This document shows, in pieces, positions 25,003 to 33,540 of a stretch of DNA of 64,000 bases. A model generated the notes under the pieces. It was not told where the DNA came from. It did no database searches and worked only from the letters and a program-made list of their open reading frames with translations. The first letter of the stretch is position 1; each line of letters opens with the position of its first letter. Origin of the DNA: Streptomyces monomycini (lineage in GTDB: Bacteria; Actinomycetota; Actinomycetes; Streptomycetales; Streptomycetaceae); contig NZ_JAFIQY010000029.1 of the NCBI RefSeq assembly GCF_022271435.1, positions 41,791 through 105,790 of the forward strand. Reading direction: 5' to 3'. Made by a program: the position numbers and the translations under genes.

Positions 25003-25410
25003 TCAGCTGTTGCGGCGGCGGAACGCCTTGCGCACGAAGTGCACGATCAGCCAGATCACCACGATGATGACGACCAGGAAAATGATCAGCAGCACGATGA
25101 GGAAGATGCCGAGCTTCTTGAAGAAGCCCTTTTTCTTCTTCTTGTCCTTCTTGTCGCCGTCCTTGTCCTTGGAGCCGAAGGCCGCCGTCGTCACGTGATG
25201 GACGGCAGCCGGAGCGGCCTCCGCCTGCGCGGCCGGCGCGCCGCCGGTCTGCTGGTGGACGCCGTGGGCGACCGCCGGGGCGGCGGGCGACGCCGCTGCC
25301 GCCGGGCCCGCGGCTCCCATCAGGCCGAGCAGCAGGGCCACGACAACCGCCGTGAACCGCCCGCCCTTCGCGCGTACGGCGTGTTCGGAAGGCTTGCGCT
25401 CGGTGCTCAT
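25003..25410 (-). CDS. Small secreted/membrane protein with Lys-rich stretch
   Basis: The 135-aa protein has a cleavable-type signal peptide (FTAVVVALLLGLMGAAG, cleavage near AAAASP), an Ala/Pro/His linker and a Lys/Asp cluster (SKDKDGDKKDKKKKK). One very hydrophobic C-terminal helix (IFLIVLLIIFLVVIIVVIWL) and a basic tail (RKAFRRRNS) follow. It would be anchored with the N-terminal part outside. Function unknown; similar proteins occur across Streptomyces. Confidence 0.7.
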   Translation of the reverse strand: MSTERKPSEHAVRAKGGRFTAVVVALLLGLMGAAGPAAAASPAAPAVAHGVHQQTGGAPAAQAEAAPAAVHHVTTAAFGSKDKDGDKKDKKKKKGFFKKLGIFLIVLLIIFLVVIIVVIWLIVHFVRKAFRRRNS

Positions 25411-25501
25411 CCGGTCCGGTATCCCCTCGTGTTGGTGCAGGGCGCGGCACGCTGATCGTGACGCGCGTCCACCATTATGGAACCGCCGGCCGGCCGGACG
25501 T

Positions 25502-25744
25502 TCAGTGAGCGGCCGGGCCGCGGTCGTGCGCGGCCGCCGGCTCCCCCGCCCGTACGACTCCCGGGCCCGGCCCTGCCTTGTCGTCGCCGGCCTCGTCCTT
25601 CATCGCCTTGGTCTCGCTCTTGAGGATGCGCAGCGACTTGCCGAGGGCCCGCGCCGTGTCCGGCAGCTTCTTCGAGCCGAACAGCAGGATCACCACGATC
25701 GCCACGATCAGTAGGTGCCAGGGCTCCAGTCCGTTCCGCAGCAT
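25502..25744 (-). CDS. tatA: Sec-independent protein translocase TatA
   Basis: The 80-aa protein has a short N-terminal membrane helix (WHLLIVAIVVILLFG) followed by the hinge and amphipathic helix FGSKKLPDTARALGKSLR, the TatA signature, then an acidic tail. It forms the pore for folded twin-arginine substrates. It is encoded alone, so it probably supplements a main tatAC locus elsewhere. It is divergent from the LCP gene across 135 bp that hold a TTGCGCAA palindrome and flanking GGTTGT/ACAACC. Confidence 0.92.
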   Translation of the reverse strand: MLRNGLEPWHLLIVAIVVILLFGSKKLPDTARALGKSLRILKSETKAMKDEAGDDKAGPGPGVVRAGEPAAAHDRGPAAH

Positions 25745-25879
25745 CGCCGTCCCGCCTCTCTTCCAGCCCGCGCTCGTCCGGTTGTCCGCTTTATAACTTG
25801 CTACATTGCGCAACTGTACAACCAACGGGCCGGATCTTCCGTCTTCCCCGGTACGAAGCCACGCGGGTGAGGTGCACAC

Positions 25880-27553
25880 ATGACAGCAAGCAGCCACAAG
25901 GCGGTGGCCGGAAGGTCCGGACGGGCCAGGAAGGCGGGCCGGGACGGAGCGGGCCAGGCCGGGGCAGGCCGCGGTACGGCGGACCGCGCGGCAGGCCGGG
26001 CCGTACGCGGCCGCCGCCGGCCCCTGCGCACGGTCGGCATCGTCGCCGTCTCGCTGCTCGTACTGATCACCGCGGGCGCCGGCTGGTTCTACTTCAAGCT
26101 CAACGGCAACATCACCACCTTCGGCGCGGAAGGGGTCAGCCCGCAGCGCCCCGCCGAGGGCGCCGGCGGACAGAACGTCCTGGTCATCGGCTCCGACTCG
26201 CGGTCCGGCGACAACAGCTCGCTGGGCGGCGGCGAGGGCGACGTGGGCCGCTCGGACACCGCGTTCCTGCTGCACGTGTACGGCGACAGCAAGCACGCGG
26301 TCGCCGTCTCCATACCCCGGGACACCCTGGTGGAGATACCGCCGTGCCGGCTCCCGAGCGGCAAGTGGACGGCGGCGCAGCACAACGCCATGTTCAACGC
26401 GGCGTTCTCGGTCGGCGAGAGCCCGCGGGGCAACCCGGCCTGCACCCAGAACACGGTGGAGAAGCTGTCCGGCGTACGCGTCGACCACACCGTCGTCGTC
26501 GACTTCGAGGGTTTCTCGAAGATGACGTCCGCGGTGGGCGGCGTACCCGTCTGCCTGCCGAAGGACATCTACCAGGGCGACCTCAACCCGAACCGGCACT
26601 CCCGCGGCGAACGGATCTTCGCCAAGGGGCCGCAGAACGTCTCCGGCCGGCAGGCGCTCGACTACGTCCGTATCCGGCACGGCATCGGCGACAACTCGGA
26701 CATCGGCCGCATCCAGCGCCAGCAGGCGTTCGTCGGCTCCCTCATCAAGAAGGTCAAGGACCAGGGCTTCAACCCCACCACCCTGCTGCCGTTGGCCAAC
26801 GCCGCCACCCAGTCCATGACCGTCGACCCGGGCCTGGACTCGGCCGACAAGCTGCTCTCCTTCGCGATGTCCCTGAAGGACATCGACCTGCACAACACCA
26901 AGTTCGTCACGCTGCCCTGGCGCTACCAGGGCGCCCGGGTCGCGATCGTGCACCCGGCCGCGGACACCCTCTGGGCGGACATCAAGGCGGACCGCACGCT
27001 GGACGGCAAGGACGCGGGCGGGCCGGGGCCGGCCGGAGGCGGGGCGGCTTCTCCGAGCCCGTCGCCGTCGGGGACGGGTACGGACGCGGGTACGGGCACC
27101 GGCACCGGCACCGGCACCGGCACCGGCACCAATGCGGGTACGGGCTCCGGCACCGGTGCGGGCATCAGCGTCGCCGTCTACAACGGCACCACCGCCACCG
27201 GCCTCGCCGCCCGCGCCGCCGACCAGCTCAAGTCCGCGGGCTTCACCGTCACCGGCACGTCGACCGCGCGGACCCAGGACCACGCGGCCACCGTCGTCGA
27301 GTACGGCGCGGGCAAGGAGGCCGAGGCCAGGACCGTCGCCGCGCACTTCCGCGGCGCCCAGCTCGTGCCGACGGCCACCGCGGGCGTCAGCGTCGTCCTC
27401 GGCGCCACGTACGCGTCCGCCCCGGCCCTGGAGTCCCCCGCCTCCTCCGGCCCGGACCCCTCGCCCGGGTCGTCGGCGTCCGGCTCGTCGGAGATCGCCG
27501 GCAAGGCACGCTCGGCCGACGACAACATCTGCTCGGATCTGTCCTACGGCTGA
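25880..27553 (+). CDS. LytR-CpsA-Psr (LCP) family cell-wall ligase
   Basis: The 557-aa protein has a basic cytoplasmic start, one membrane helix (residues about 52-74, TVGIVAVSLLVLITAG) and an LCP domain. The phosphate/polyprenyl-binding residues are visible: NVLVIGSDSR, SIPRDT, and RHGIGDNSDIGRIQRQQAF. A Thr-Gly repeat linker (about 400-425) leads to a LytR_C domain (VYNGTTATGLAARAADQL). It would transfer glycopolymers from lipid carriers to peptidoglycan. The linker is encoded by a GGCACC microsatellite (27090-27130). Confidence 0.93.
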   Translation: MTASSHKAVAGRSGRARKAGRDGAGQAGAGRGTADRAAGRAVRGRRRPLRTVGIVAVSLLVLITAGAGWFYFKLNGNITTFGAEGVSPQRPAEGAGGQNVLVIGSDSRSGDNSSLGGGEGDVGRSDTAFLLHVYGDSKHAVAVSIPRDTLVEIPPCRLPSGKWTAAQHNAMFNAAFSVGESPRGNPACTQNTVEKLSGVRVDHTVVVDFEGFSKMTSAVGGVPVCLPKDIYQGDLNPNRHSRGERIFAKGPQNVSGRQALDYVRIRHGIGDNSDIGRIQRQQAFVGSLIKKVKDQGFNPTTLLPLANAATQSMTVDPGLDSADKLLSFAMSLKDIDLHNTKFVTLPWRYQGARVAIVHPAADTLWADIKADRTLDGKDAGGPGPAGGGAASPSPSPSGTGTDAGTGTGTGTGTGTGTNAGTGSGTGAGISVAVYNGTTATGLAARAADQLKSAGFTVTGTSTARTQDHAATVVEYGAGKEAEARTVAAHFRGAQLVPTATAGVSVVLGATYASAPALESPASSGPDPSPGSSASGSSEIAGKARSADDNICSDLSYG

Positions 27554-27633
27554 GGGGCCGCGCCAGGGCCGGGGGCACGGCCGAGGCCAGGAACGGGGCC
27601 AGGAACGGGGCCGGGGGGCGTGTCTCGCGTGGC

Positions 27634-30600
27634 CTACGCGTCGTCCGGGGCCGTCTTCCGGTCGTACCGGTCCTTGGCCCATGCCAGCCCAAGCCCGTAC
27701 AGCACCAGCACCGCCGCCAGCAGCCCGTAGTAGAGGGGAGGCAGGGCCGCCATCCCCAGCAGCGGACCCAGCGGTGACGGGGGCAGCAGCAGTCCGATGA
27801 CGGCGAGCGCGCACACCGCGATCCGGATCGGGCCGGGCGCCCGGCCTTCCGCCGAGCGGCGGCCGGTACGCAGCAGGTACATCACCAGCGCCTGCGTCAG
27901 CAGGTTCTCCGTGAACCACCCCGCGTGGAACGCGTCCTGGCCGCCCGGGTCGCCGAAGCCGTGCAGCGCCAGGACCAGCACGCCGAACGTGGCCAGGTCG
28001 GCCGCCGCGTTGAGCAGGCCGAAACCGGTGATGTAGCGGAGCAGGTCGGCGGGGCGCAGGACCGCCGGCCGGCGCAGCGCGGCGGGCCCCGGCCGGTCGA
28101 AGGCGAACGCGAGCTGGACCGCGTCGAAGCACAGGTTCTGCACCAGGACCTGCGCCGGAAGCATCGGCAGGAACGGCAGCAGCAGCCCGGCGCCGAGCAT
28201 CGCGATGACGTTGCCGAGGTTGGAGGAGAGGGTGATGCGCAGGTACGTGGCGATGTTGGCGCTGCTGCGGCGGCCCGCGACGATCGCGCCGTCGATGGCG
28301 CCGAGGTCCTTCGAGGCGAGGACCACGTCGGCCGCCTCACGGGTCACGTCGACGGCGTCGCGCGGGGCGATGCCGACGTCGCAGGCGTGCAGCGCGGGCA
28401 GGTCGTTGACACCGTCGCCGAGGAAGCCGACGGTGCGGGGCGGGGTCGCCGCGCTCTCCGGACCCGGATCCGGCCCGGCCGCCGTTCCCGTTCCCGGCCC
28501 GGTCACCGTTACCGGCCCGGTCACCGTCCCCGCCCCGGCCGCCGCTCCCGTCCCTGCCCCCGGCCCGGCTCCCGCCCGCAGCGCCTCCACGATCCGCGCC
28601 TTGTGCTCCGGTGTGCAGCGCGCGAAGGCCGTCGTGCGCGCGGCGAGCCGGGCGAGTTCCGCGTCCGTGAGGCCGTCGGTCCGGTCGGCCGTGACCACCG
28701 CGCCGGGCCCGGTGTCGAGTCCGAGTTCCCGGCAGACGTGGGTGACGGTGCCCGGGTGGTCACCGGTGAGGATCTTCACCGCGACACCGCGCCGCGCCAG
28801 GCCCGCGCAGGCCGCGGCGGCGGTCGGCGCGAGCGCGTCGCGCAGCCCGACGAAGCCGACGAGGGTCAGGCCGCGCTCGTCCGCCGGCGTGTAGCGGCGG
28901 CCGGGCCGGGCGGGCCGCTCGGCGACCGCGACGGCCAGCAGCCGCAGCCCGTCCGCCGTACGGTCCGCGACGAGCCGGGCCAGACGGGCGCGGGCCGCGT
29001 CGTCCAGGTCGATGTCTTCGGCGCGTTCGGTGGCCGCGGGGCCCTCTCCCCCGGTACGGACACGGGCACAGCGTTCCAGTACGGCCTCGGGCGCGCCCTT
29101 GACCACGAGCGTGTGTGTGCCGAGCCGGAGGCCGGGCCCAGCGGCAGCATCCGTACGGACCACCGCGCACGACGTACGGCGCACCGGGTCGAACGGCAGC
29201 GCGGCGATGCCCTCGTACGCCAGCAGCTCGTCGAAGTCGTCCTCGGCCGCCTCCAGGACCGCCTCGTCGAGCGCGTCCGGCGTGGGCAGCTCGGCCAGCT
29301 GGAGTGTCCACAGGCTGTTGACAGCCGCCCAGTGCAGCGGCTCGGGCACCGGCCGCCCGTCGGGGTCGAGGGAGCAGTCCAGGACCGGGCGGTCCTGGGT
29401 GAGGGTGCCGGTCTTGTCCGTACACAGCACGTCGATCGCGCCGAGGTCGTGCAGCGCGGGCAGCCGCTTGACGATCACCTCGCCGCCGCGCGCGAGCAGC
29501 GCCGCGCCCCGGGCGAGCGCGGTGGTGACGATGACCGGCAGCATCTCGGGGGTGAGCCCGACCGCCACCGCGACGGCGAACGGCAGCGTCTCCAGGCCGC
29601 GGCCGCGCAGCGCGGCGTTGGCCATCAGCACCAGCGGCGGTGTGAGCAGCATGAAGCGGATGAGGGTCCAGGAGACGCCGTTCACGGAGCGGTCGAAGGC
29701 GCTCGTGGGACGCGCGCGCCGGGTGCCGCGCGCCCCGCCCGCGGTGTCCGGGCCCGTTCCGGACCGCCGCCGGCGCGTACCGGCCCGGTACGTCCCGGAC
29801 CGGTACGTCCCGGCGAAGACCGTGTCCGCACCGGTCGCCAGCACCACCGCGGTGGCACTGCCGGACTCGACGCTGCTGCCCTGGAAGCACAGCTCGGGCC
29901 GTTCGAAGAGGCCTGGGCCGGAGGCGGCCGTACCGGGGGCGGCCGTACCGGGGGCGGCCGTACTGGAGGCGGCCGTACCGGGGATGCCCGTACCGGAAGC
30001 GTCCGCACCGGAGATGCCCGTACCGGAGATCCCCGTACCGGAAGCATCCGCATCCATACCGGAGGCACCGGTTCCTGCCTCCACCGGATGCTTCGCCACC
30101 GGCGCCGACTCCCCCGTCAGCGGCGCCTGCCGCACCGTCAGCCCGCTCGCGCGCAGCAACCGCAGGTCGGCGGGGACCAGGTCCCCCGGCCCGAGGCGGA
30201 TCACATCACCCGGCACCAGCTGATCGACCGGTATCTCCCGGGTCGCCCCCGGCCGCCGCTGCACCGTCGCCGTCGTGGCGATCAGCTCACGCAGCGCCGC
30301 CGTGGACCGTTCGGCGCGGTGCTCGCCGCTGGACCGCAGCACCGCGCTGACCACCACCAGTACCGCGATCACGCACGCCGCCCCCCAGGAGGCGACGGCG
30401 GCCGAGACCAGGGCCAGGCACAGCAGTACGGTCGTGAACGGATCGCGCAGGCTGCGCACGAAGCGCCAGGACCGGCCGGCGGGCCGCCGTTCGGGCACCG
30501 CGTTGTCGCCGTACCGCAGCAGCCGTTCCTCGGCCTGCGCCTCGGTCAGGCCGCGCGGCCCGCTCTCCAGGAACCGCAGGGTTTCCAGCGCCGTGAGTCC

Positions 30601-30732
30601 GGGGGTGTCGCGCAGCCGGGCGCCGCGGTCCGCCCGTACGCCCGGTGGTGCGGTGGTGCGCCGGCCCGGCTCCGCCTCCCCGTCCGTACGGGCGGACGCG
30701 GAACCCACGGCCCTCTCAGGCGCCCAGGCCAC
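27634..30732 (-). CDS. P-type ATPase, magnesium-translocating (MgtA-like)
   Basis: The roughly 1030-aa pump has the A-domain loop LTGESAPVAKH, the phosphorylation site CTDKTGTLTQD and hinge GFLGDGVNDLPALHA, with about ten membrane helices. The C-terminal helices (LVQNLCFD, FHAGWFTENLLTQ) match MgtA/MgtB Mg2+ importers. Two low-complexity inserts are unusual: an Ala/Ser/Gly/Thr repeat after the TGES loop (nt about 29920-30070) and a Gly/Ala/Thr stretch before GDGVND (nt about 28470-28570). The GTG start overlaps the ArsR gene by 17 nt, so ArsR and pump are co-expressed. Confidence 0.9.
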   Translation of the reverse strand: MAWAPERAVGSASARTDGEAEPGRRTTAPPGVRADRGARLRDTPGLTALETLRFLESGPRGLTEAQAEERLLRYGDNAVPERRPAGRSWRFVRSLRDPFTTVLLCLALVSAAVASWGAACVIAVLVVVSAVLRSSGEHRAERSTAALRELIATTATVQRRPGATREIPVDQLVPGDVIRLGPGDLVPADLRLLRASGLTVRQAPLTGESAPVAKHPVEAGTGASGMDADASGTGISGTGISGADASGTGIPGTAASSTAAPGTAAPGTAASGPGLFERPELCFQGSSVESGSATAVVLATGADTVFAGTYRSGTYRAGTRRRRSGTGPDTAGGARGTRRARPTSAFDRSVNGVSWTLIRFMLLTPPLVLMANAALRGRGLETLPFAVAVAVGLTPEMLPVIVTTALARGAALLARGGEVIVKRLPALHDLGAIDVLCTDKTGTLTQDRPVLDCSLDPDGRPVPEPLHWAAVNSLWTLQLAELPTPDALDEAVLEAAEDDFDELLAYEGIAALPFDPVRRTSCAVVRTDAAAGPGLRLGTHTLVVKGAPEAVLERCARVRTGGEGPAATERAEDIDLDDAARARLARLVADRTADGLRLLAVAVAERPARPGRRYTPADERGLTLVGFVGLRDALAPTAAAACAGLARRGVAVKILTGDHPGTVTHVCRELGLDTGPGAVVTADRTDGLTDAELARLAARTTAFARCTPEHKARIVEALRAGAGPGAGTGAAAGAGTVTGPVTVTGPGTGTAAGPDPGPESAATPPRTVGFLGDGVNDLPALHACDVGIAPRDAVDVTREAADVVLASKDLGAIDGAIVAGRRSSANIATYLRITLSSNLGNVIAMLGAGLLLPFLPMLPAQVLVQNLCFDAVQLAFAFDRPGPAALRRPAVLRPADLLRYITGFGLLNAAADLATFGVLVLALHGFGDPGGQDAFHAGWFTENLLTQALVMYLLRTGRRSAEGRAPGPIRIAVCALAVIGLLLPPSPLGPLLGMAALPPLYYGLLAAVLVLYGLGLAWAKDRYDRKTAPDDA

Positions 30733-31084
30733 GGACGCGTCCCGGAACCGCCGGGCCGTCGGAGCGGCCCGTCCGGTCGGTCAGCTGCCCCACCAGCCAC
30801 CGCACCATCGACACCACATCGGGGTCGTCCACCAGGTACACCACGCGGCGGCCCTCGCGCCGCGACCGCACCAGCCCCGCCAGCTTCAGCTTCGCCAGGT
30901 GCTGGCTCACCGCGGGCAGCGCGCCGCCCACCCGCTCCGCCAGCCCGCTCACGTCGCACTCGCCGCCCGCCAGCACCCAGACGATGTGCAGGCGCGCGGG
31001 CGAAGCGAGCAGCCCGAACGTCGCCGCGGCCTCCGTCAGCACCTCGGCCGACGGATCCGCCACGTCCTCGACGCCACTCGTCAC
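30716..31084 (-). CDS. ArsR-family repressor
   Basis: The 122-aa winged helix protein has FGLLASPARLHIVWVLAGGE then CDVSGLAERV, the recognition helix ALPAVSQHLAKLKLAGLV and wing RRVVYLVDD. The usual zinc (DxH) pair of SmtB-type alpha-5 is absent and only one Cys (ECDV) is present, so the metal or signal is unclear. GTG 31084 has GGAGAG upstream. It overlaps the P-type ATPase gene and probably represses this operon. Confidence 0.9.
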   Translation of the reverse strand: MTSGVEDVADPSAEVLTEAAATFGLLASPARLHIVWVLAGGECDVSGLAERVGGALPAVSQHLAKLKLAGLVRSRREGRRVVYLVDDPDVVSMVRWLVGQLTDRTGRSDGPAVPGRVRGLGA

Positions 31085-31708
31085 AGCCGCTCTCCATCCG
31101 CCCAGGGCCCCCAGGGACGGGCCCGTGCCCCCGAAAGGTCCCAGTCTAGGCGCCGGGTGCCCGGCACTCCCGTACCCATGAGGACCTGCTTCAGGACCCG
31201 TTCCCGTACGGCGGGCCTCCGCCCCCCCCTGTACGGCGGAAGCCCCGGCCCCGGGCCCGGAAGCCCGGAGCCGGGGCTCCGCGTCATGGTCGGGGGAAAC
31301 GGCAACGGGGGGACATGCCGTTTCCCCCGATGGTGGGCCGGGCCTCAAAGTCCGCGCCGCTGTCAGGGGGGAAGCTTGCGGCGTGGACCCCGCAGTGAGG
31401 CTCGGGCCCGGTGCCCCGCGCATTCCTGCCAGATCCGCCGGGCACCCCCATCTTGCTCCGCCCGCCTCTCGGAGGACGCGGGCAAAGGGCCTGCCTCCAG
31501 AGGCCTTTGGTCCTTAAAGTCACCATCAACACGCGCCCGCCGCCTCTCTCCCACCTTCCCCCTCGCCTCTCTCCCACCCTTCCCTTCGTCTCCCTCCCGG
31601 CTCCCTCCCGCCGGCTCCACCCCTGTTGCGGAAGTGGTTACACTCACCCGGTCTGCACTCTGGGAAAGGGCGGGCGGGAGCTGCCGTAGGGGAGACGGGG
31701 ACAGTCAG
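31085..31708. other. 624-bp intergenic region
   Basis: No supported gene. It holds the ArsR promoter side, a GC hairpin (AGCCCCGGC at 31241-31249 with GCCGGGGCT at 31270-31278), a pyrimidine-rich stretch (about 31545-31620), and a TACACT box (31639-31644) about 65 nt before the next start that could be a -10. Confidence 0.4.
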
Positions 31709-31873
31709 ATGGCGCAAGCGAAGAAGATCGCGCTGTACGTGGTCGTCGTCTTCGTCCTGTACACGATCATCACGTCCCCGGCACGCGCCGCCGATCTCGT
31801 GCAGATAGGGTTCGAGGGCATTTCGTCGGCCGCTCACGGTGTCGGCGAGTTCATGACCCAGCTGATCTCGTAG
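31709..31873 (+). CDS. Conserved small membrane protein (54 aa)
   Basis: A single N-terminal hydrophobic helix (KIALYVVVVFVLYTII) is followed by a short polar/amphipathic tail (ADLVQIGFEGISSAAHGVGE). The ribosome binding site GGGGAGA lies upstream. The size, start and GC-skewed codon use argue it is real; I recall near-identical small proteins in other Streptomyces but cannot name a role. Confidence 0.65.
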   Translation: MAQAKKIALYVVVVFVLYTIITSPARAADLVQIGFEGISSAAHGVGEFMTQLIS

Positions 31874-31955
31874 GACGCGCCGGCCGTACGCAGACGTGCG
31901 GAGCGGGACGTACGGCGCGGGACGGCCGGGGGCCGACCGTACGGAGGACCGCCCA

Positions 31956-32249
31956 GTGATACGCCACCTGGTTCTTTTCAAGCTCGCCGAGGGTGTCGGA
32001 CGCGACGAGCCGCGGGTCGTGGCCGGCGTGAAGGCGTTCCAGGAGCTGGCCGACCAGATTCCCGAGCTGGAGTTCTGGGAGTGCGCCTGGAACATCACGG
32101 ACCGGCCGATCGCGTACGACTTCGCCGTGAACTCCGCCGTGGCCGACACCGACGCCCTCAAGCGCTATATCGAACACCCGGCCCATCAGGCCGCCGCCGG
32201 GCAGTGGCGCGAGTTCGCCACCTGGGTGATCGCCGACTACGAGTTCTGA
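31956..32249 (+). CDS. Dabb (stress-responsive A/B barrel) domain protein
   Basis: The 97-aa protein starts MIRHLVLFKLAEG, the typical first strand of the dimeric alpha/beta barrel family. It continues with VKAFQELADQIPEL and ends with YIEHPAHQAAAGQW and the C-terminal strand. GGAGG lies before GTG 31956. Members act as small oxygenases or stress proteins; the role here is not visible. Confidence 0.88.
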   Translation: MIRHLVLFKLAEGVGRDEPRVVAGVKAFQELADQIPELEFWECAWNITDRPIAYDFAVNSAVADTDALKRYIEHPAHQAAAGQWREFATWVIADYEF

Positions 32250-32278
32250 GCCGCGGCTCCGGCCGCGCGCACATCCCT

Positions 32279-32365
32279 CGGCCTGCCCGTCGGCCTGCCC
32301 GTCGCCCCGCGCCCCGGCCTGCCCGTCGGCCCGCGCCCCGGCCTGCCCGTCGACCTGCCCCTCGT
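32279..32365. repeat. 24-bp tandem repeat (CGGCCTGCCCGT-based)
   Basis: Units 32291-32314 and 32315-32338 differ at one base, with partial copies on both sides. It is noncoding, just past the Dabb gene. Confidence 0.65.
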
Positions 32366-32545
32366 CCCGCCGCGCGGGCGAGGGGCTTCGTCGTGCCCGT
32401 GCCCGGCTCCGGCCCTGCGTGCGCCTGCTCGTCGATCAACTCTGCGATCAACACGGCGTTATGCGGTGCTTGCACACAGTGCACATGTCTTGTGATGCTA
32501 TGACCGCTTTTGCCGGTTGAATGGACTGAGAAGGGTGGCGTGCCC

Positions 32546-33349
32546 GTGACGGCCCGAACTGCGCCCAAGGCGCCATCCCGCGAGAGCAGGAGCGCGGACA
32601 CACGGGCACTCACACAGGTGCTGTTCGCCGAGCTCACGAGCCTGGAGCCGGGCACGCCGGAGCACGCACGGGTGCGCGCCGCCCTGATCGAGGCCAATCT
32701 GCCGCTGGTCCGGTACGCGGCGGCACGTTTCCGCAGCCGTAACGAGCCGATGGAGGACGTCGTCCAGGTCGGCACGATCGGCCTCATCAACGCCATCGAC
32801 CGCTTCGATCCCGGCCGCGGGGTCCAGTTCCCCACCTTCGCGATGCCGACCGTGGTCGGCGAGATCAAGCGCTATTTCCGGGACAACGTGCGCACCGTCC
32901 ACGTACCGCGCCGCCTCCACGAGCTGTGGGTGCAGGTCAACGGCGCCACGGAGGACCTGACCGTGCTGCACGGACGGTCGCCGACGACCGCCGAGATCGC
33001 CGAACGGCTCAAGATCGGCGAGGACGAGGTGCTGGCCTGCCTGGAGGCGGGGCGCTCGTACCACGCGACCTCCCTGGAGGCCGCTCAGGAGGGTGACGGC
33101 CTGCCGGGGCTGCTGGACCGGCTCGGGTACGAGGATCCGGAGCTGGCCGGGGTCGAGCACCGGGACCTCGTCCGGCACCTCCTCGTCCAGCTCCCCGAGC
33201 GCGAGCAGCGCATCCTGCTCCTCCGTTACTACAGCAACTTGACGCAATCTCAGATCAGCGCCGAGCTGGGGGTGTCGCAGATGCATGTGTCGCGGCTACT
33301 GTCGCGGAGCTTCGCACGACTGCGGTCCGCAAACAGGATCGAAGCCTAA
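32546..33349 (+). CDS. SigB/SigF/SigG-type RNA polymerase sigma factor (first of tandem pair)
   Basis: The 267-aa sigma-70 group 3 protein has region 2 (LPLVRYAAARFRSRNEPMED, VVQVGTIGLINAIDRFDP), region 3 (PTVVGEIKRYFRDN, PRRLHELW) and region 4 (ERIL-like LPEREQRILLLRYYSNLTQ, VSQMHVSRLLSR). These factors direct stress or development genes and are normally held by an anti-sigma factor; none is encoded beside it. GTG 32546 is chosen with AAGGG 10 nt upstream. A paralog follows at 33541. Confidence 0.92.
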   Translation: MTARTAPKAPSRESRSADTRALTQVLFAELTSLEPGTPEHARVRAALIEANLPLVRYAAARFRSRNEPMEDVVQVGTIGLINAIDRFDPGRGVQFPTFAMPTVVGEIKRYFRDNVRTVHVPRRLHELWVQVNGATEDLTVLHGRSPTTAEIAERLKIGEDEVLACLEAGRSYHATSLEAAQEGDGLPGLLDRLGYEDPELAGVEHRDLVRHLLVQLPEREQRILLLRYYSNLTQSQISAELGVSQMHVSRLLSRSFARLRSANRIEA

Positions 33350-33434
33350 CCGGGACGGGCTACCCGTTCCTGCACAGATATGTCGACATGGCGCTACAGC
33401 GTGTTGCCGACATGTGACATTCTGCAGGAACCGC

Positions 33435-33460
33435 GTTTGCCGTGGCGCCGCCTCCGGTAT
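33435..33460 (+). promoter_or_regulatory. Possible SigB-type promoter of the second sigma gene
   Basis: GTTT (33435-33438), 16 nt, then CGGTAT (33455-33460) resembles the SigB-family consensus GTTT-N14-16-GGGTAC, in the right orientation about 80 nt before the second sigma start. It would mean one sigma factor of the family drives the other. Confidence 0.4.
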
Positions 33461-33540
33461 TCAGGTGGAGGCATAAGTTCTCGGTTCCGCCGCGGACCGA
33501 GGGCGCCGCAGCGACCCGACCGCGACCTCAAGGGGGTGGC

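Noticed and set aside
27925..31149. 1074-codon open frame on the plus strand opposite the P-type ATPase
   Set aside because: Same artefact; the pump on the other strand has all catalytic motifs.
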